This document shows, piece by piece, positions 32,142 through 32,659 of a DNA stretch of 32,659 bases. Location: NCBI RefSeq assembly GCF_000960475.2, contig NZ_JZDQ02000054.1, positions 1-32,659 of the forward strand, read 5' to 3'. The notes below the pieces were generated by a model, which was not told the origin of the DNA, made no database searches, and worked only from the letters and a program-made list of their open reading frames with translations. This DNA comes from Nocardioides luteus. Its GTDB lineage: Bacteria > Actinomycetota > Actinomycetes > Propionibacteriales > Nocardioidaceae. Numbering within the stretch: position 1 is the first letter of the stretch; every line of letters starts with the position of its first letter. A program made the position numbers and the translations under genes.

Positions 32142-32147
32142 TATTCT
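32142..32147 (+). promoter_or_regulatory. -10 box for leaderless Rieske transcript
   Basis: TATTCT lies 7 bases before ATG 32155, without a ribosome site. Confidence 0.5.
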
Positions 32148-32154
32148 GGGCGGC

Positions 32155-32595
32155 ATGAGTGAATCTCGAATCACCCGGCGCAACGTCGTCACCGGCACCG
32201 CGGTGACCGCGGTCGGTGTCCCCCTCCTGGCCGCCTGCGGTGGCGGCGACACCGGCACCGACAGCTCAGGTGGCGGGTCGGGCGACGCCGGGTCGGGCTC
32301 GGGTGGCGGTGGTGCGCTGATCGCGACCAAGGACGTCCCGGTCGGCGGTGGAGTGATCGTCGCCGACCGCAACCTGGTGGCCACCCAGCCGACCGAGGGC
32401 ACGTTCAAGGTCTTCTCCGCGATCTGCACCCACCGCAGCTGCCCGGTCACGAAGGTCGCCAACGGCACCATCGACTGTCCCTGTCACGGCAGCCGGTTCT
32501 CGATCGAGGACGGCTCGGTGGCCCAGGGCCCGGCGACGAGTCCCCTGGAGGAGGTCGCCTTCAAGGTGACCGGTGACGAGATCGTCCCCAGCTGA
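32155..32595 (+). CDS. Tat-exported Rieske 2Fe-2S lipoprotein
   Basis: This 146-residue protein has a twin-arginine signal (ITRRNVV, R8-R9) and a lipobox LLAAC with lipidated C28, then a Gly/Ser linker to about residue 54. The Rieske domain binds its cluster by C91/H93 (CTH) and C108/H111 (CPCH), with C96 and C110 placed to form the stabilising disulfide. It should be an electron carrier on the outer face of the membrane. No cytochrome b gene adjoins it, so it is probably not the bc1 Rieske subunit; a small stand-alone arsenite-oxidase-like or orphan Rieske protein is more likely. The partner is unknown. Confidence 0.9.
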   Translation: MSESRITRRNVVTGTAVTAVGVPLLAACGGGDTGTDSSGGGSGDAGSGSGGGGALIATKDVPVGGGVIVADRNLVATQPTEGTFKVFSAICTHRSCPVTKVANGTIDCPCHGSRFSIEDGSVAQGPATSPLEEVAFKVTGDEIVPS

Positions 32596-32609
32596 GAGGT
32601 CGCCCGCGC

Positions 32610-32659
32610 GAGCCGAGACGTCGCTCCGGTCGGCCGAGACGTCACGTACGTGACGTCTC
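32610..32659. repeat. Palindromic repeat at the right window edge
   Basis: GCCGAGACGTC occurs at 32612-32622 and again at 32633-32643. The second copy forms a perfect 24-base palindrome (32636-32659), with arms GAGACGTCAC and GTGACGTCTC around GTAC. The upstream flank GTCGGCC suggests the dyad continues past the window end. The left edge carries a related sequence. Confidence 0.8.

Overview
The window looks like chromosomal DNA from a high-GC actinobacterium, most likely a Nocardioides-like member of the Nocardioidaceae. This rests on codon use, on actinobacterial families (DUF3263 protein, Tyr/Cys-type sulfite reductase, ClpP3/ClpP4-like pair, ECF sigma factor with YCII partner) and on many start codons placed 6-8 bases after a TANNNT box, which suggests leaderless transcripts. 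No phage, transposase, rRNA, tRNA or CRISPR array was seen. Species-level identity cannot be settled from the sequence alone.

Region 1 (1-3.9 kb, minus strand) is a sulfate-assimilation operon: a 29-codon leader peptide, nitrite/sulfite reductase, a 61-residue zinc ribbon, a 27-codon ORF, APS reductase (cysH) and a CbiX-type chelatase that would supply siroheme. From the reductase to cysH every junction is a 4-base ATGA overlap. Region 2 (4.0-7.4 kb) holds glyA, a GNAT acetyltransferase, a small unknown gene, a YjbR-like gene and a methyltransferase. Region 3 (7.5-12.7 kb) is a C4-dicarboxylate uptake locus: two near-identical DctA symporters flank a DcuS/DcuR-type two-component system, and each dctA has a CRP-like GTGA-N6-TCAC palindrome upstream.

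Region 4 (12.75-16.5 kb) has a small membrane protein and an AglEFG-like sugar ABC importer lacking its ATPase. Region 5 (16.5-20.9 kb) has a potassium channel, a DUF3263 gene bracketed by a 67-base inverted repeat containing a perfect 12-bp hairpin, and a secreted M4 metalloprotease. Region 6 (20.9-25.3 kb) has methionine aminopeptidase behind a Zur/Fur-like palindrome, an ECF sigma factor coupled to a YCII protein, a second GNAT protein and a D-2-hydroxyacid dehydrogenase.

Region 7 (25.3-27.0 kb) is an alternative Clp protease module: an intact ClpP, a ClpP that has lost its catalytic Ser and His, and a PopR/ClgR-type regulator ending in Leu-Ala-Ala, with palindromes resembling PopR and ClgR operators at the two promoters. 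Region 8 (27.1-32.6 kb) has two tandem Ser/Pro-rich membrane-anchored paralogues, an MBL-fold hydrolase, uvrA behind an SOS box, and a Tat-exported Rieske lipoprotein. Both window ends carry pieces of one palindromic repeat family.

The strongest candidates for something new are the leader-peptide control of the sulfur operon, the half-dead ClpP module with its operators and degron, the metal-regulator-like box in front of map, and the inverted hairpins around the DUF3263 gene.
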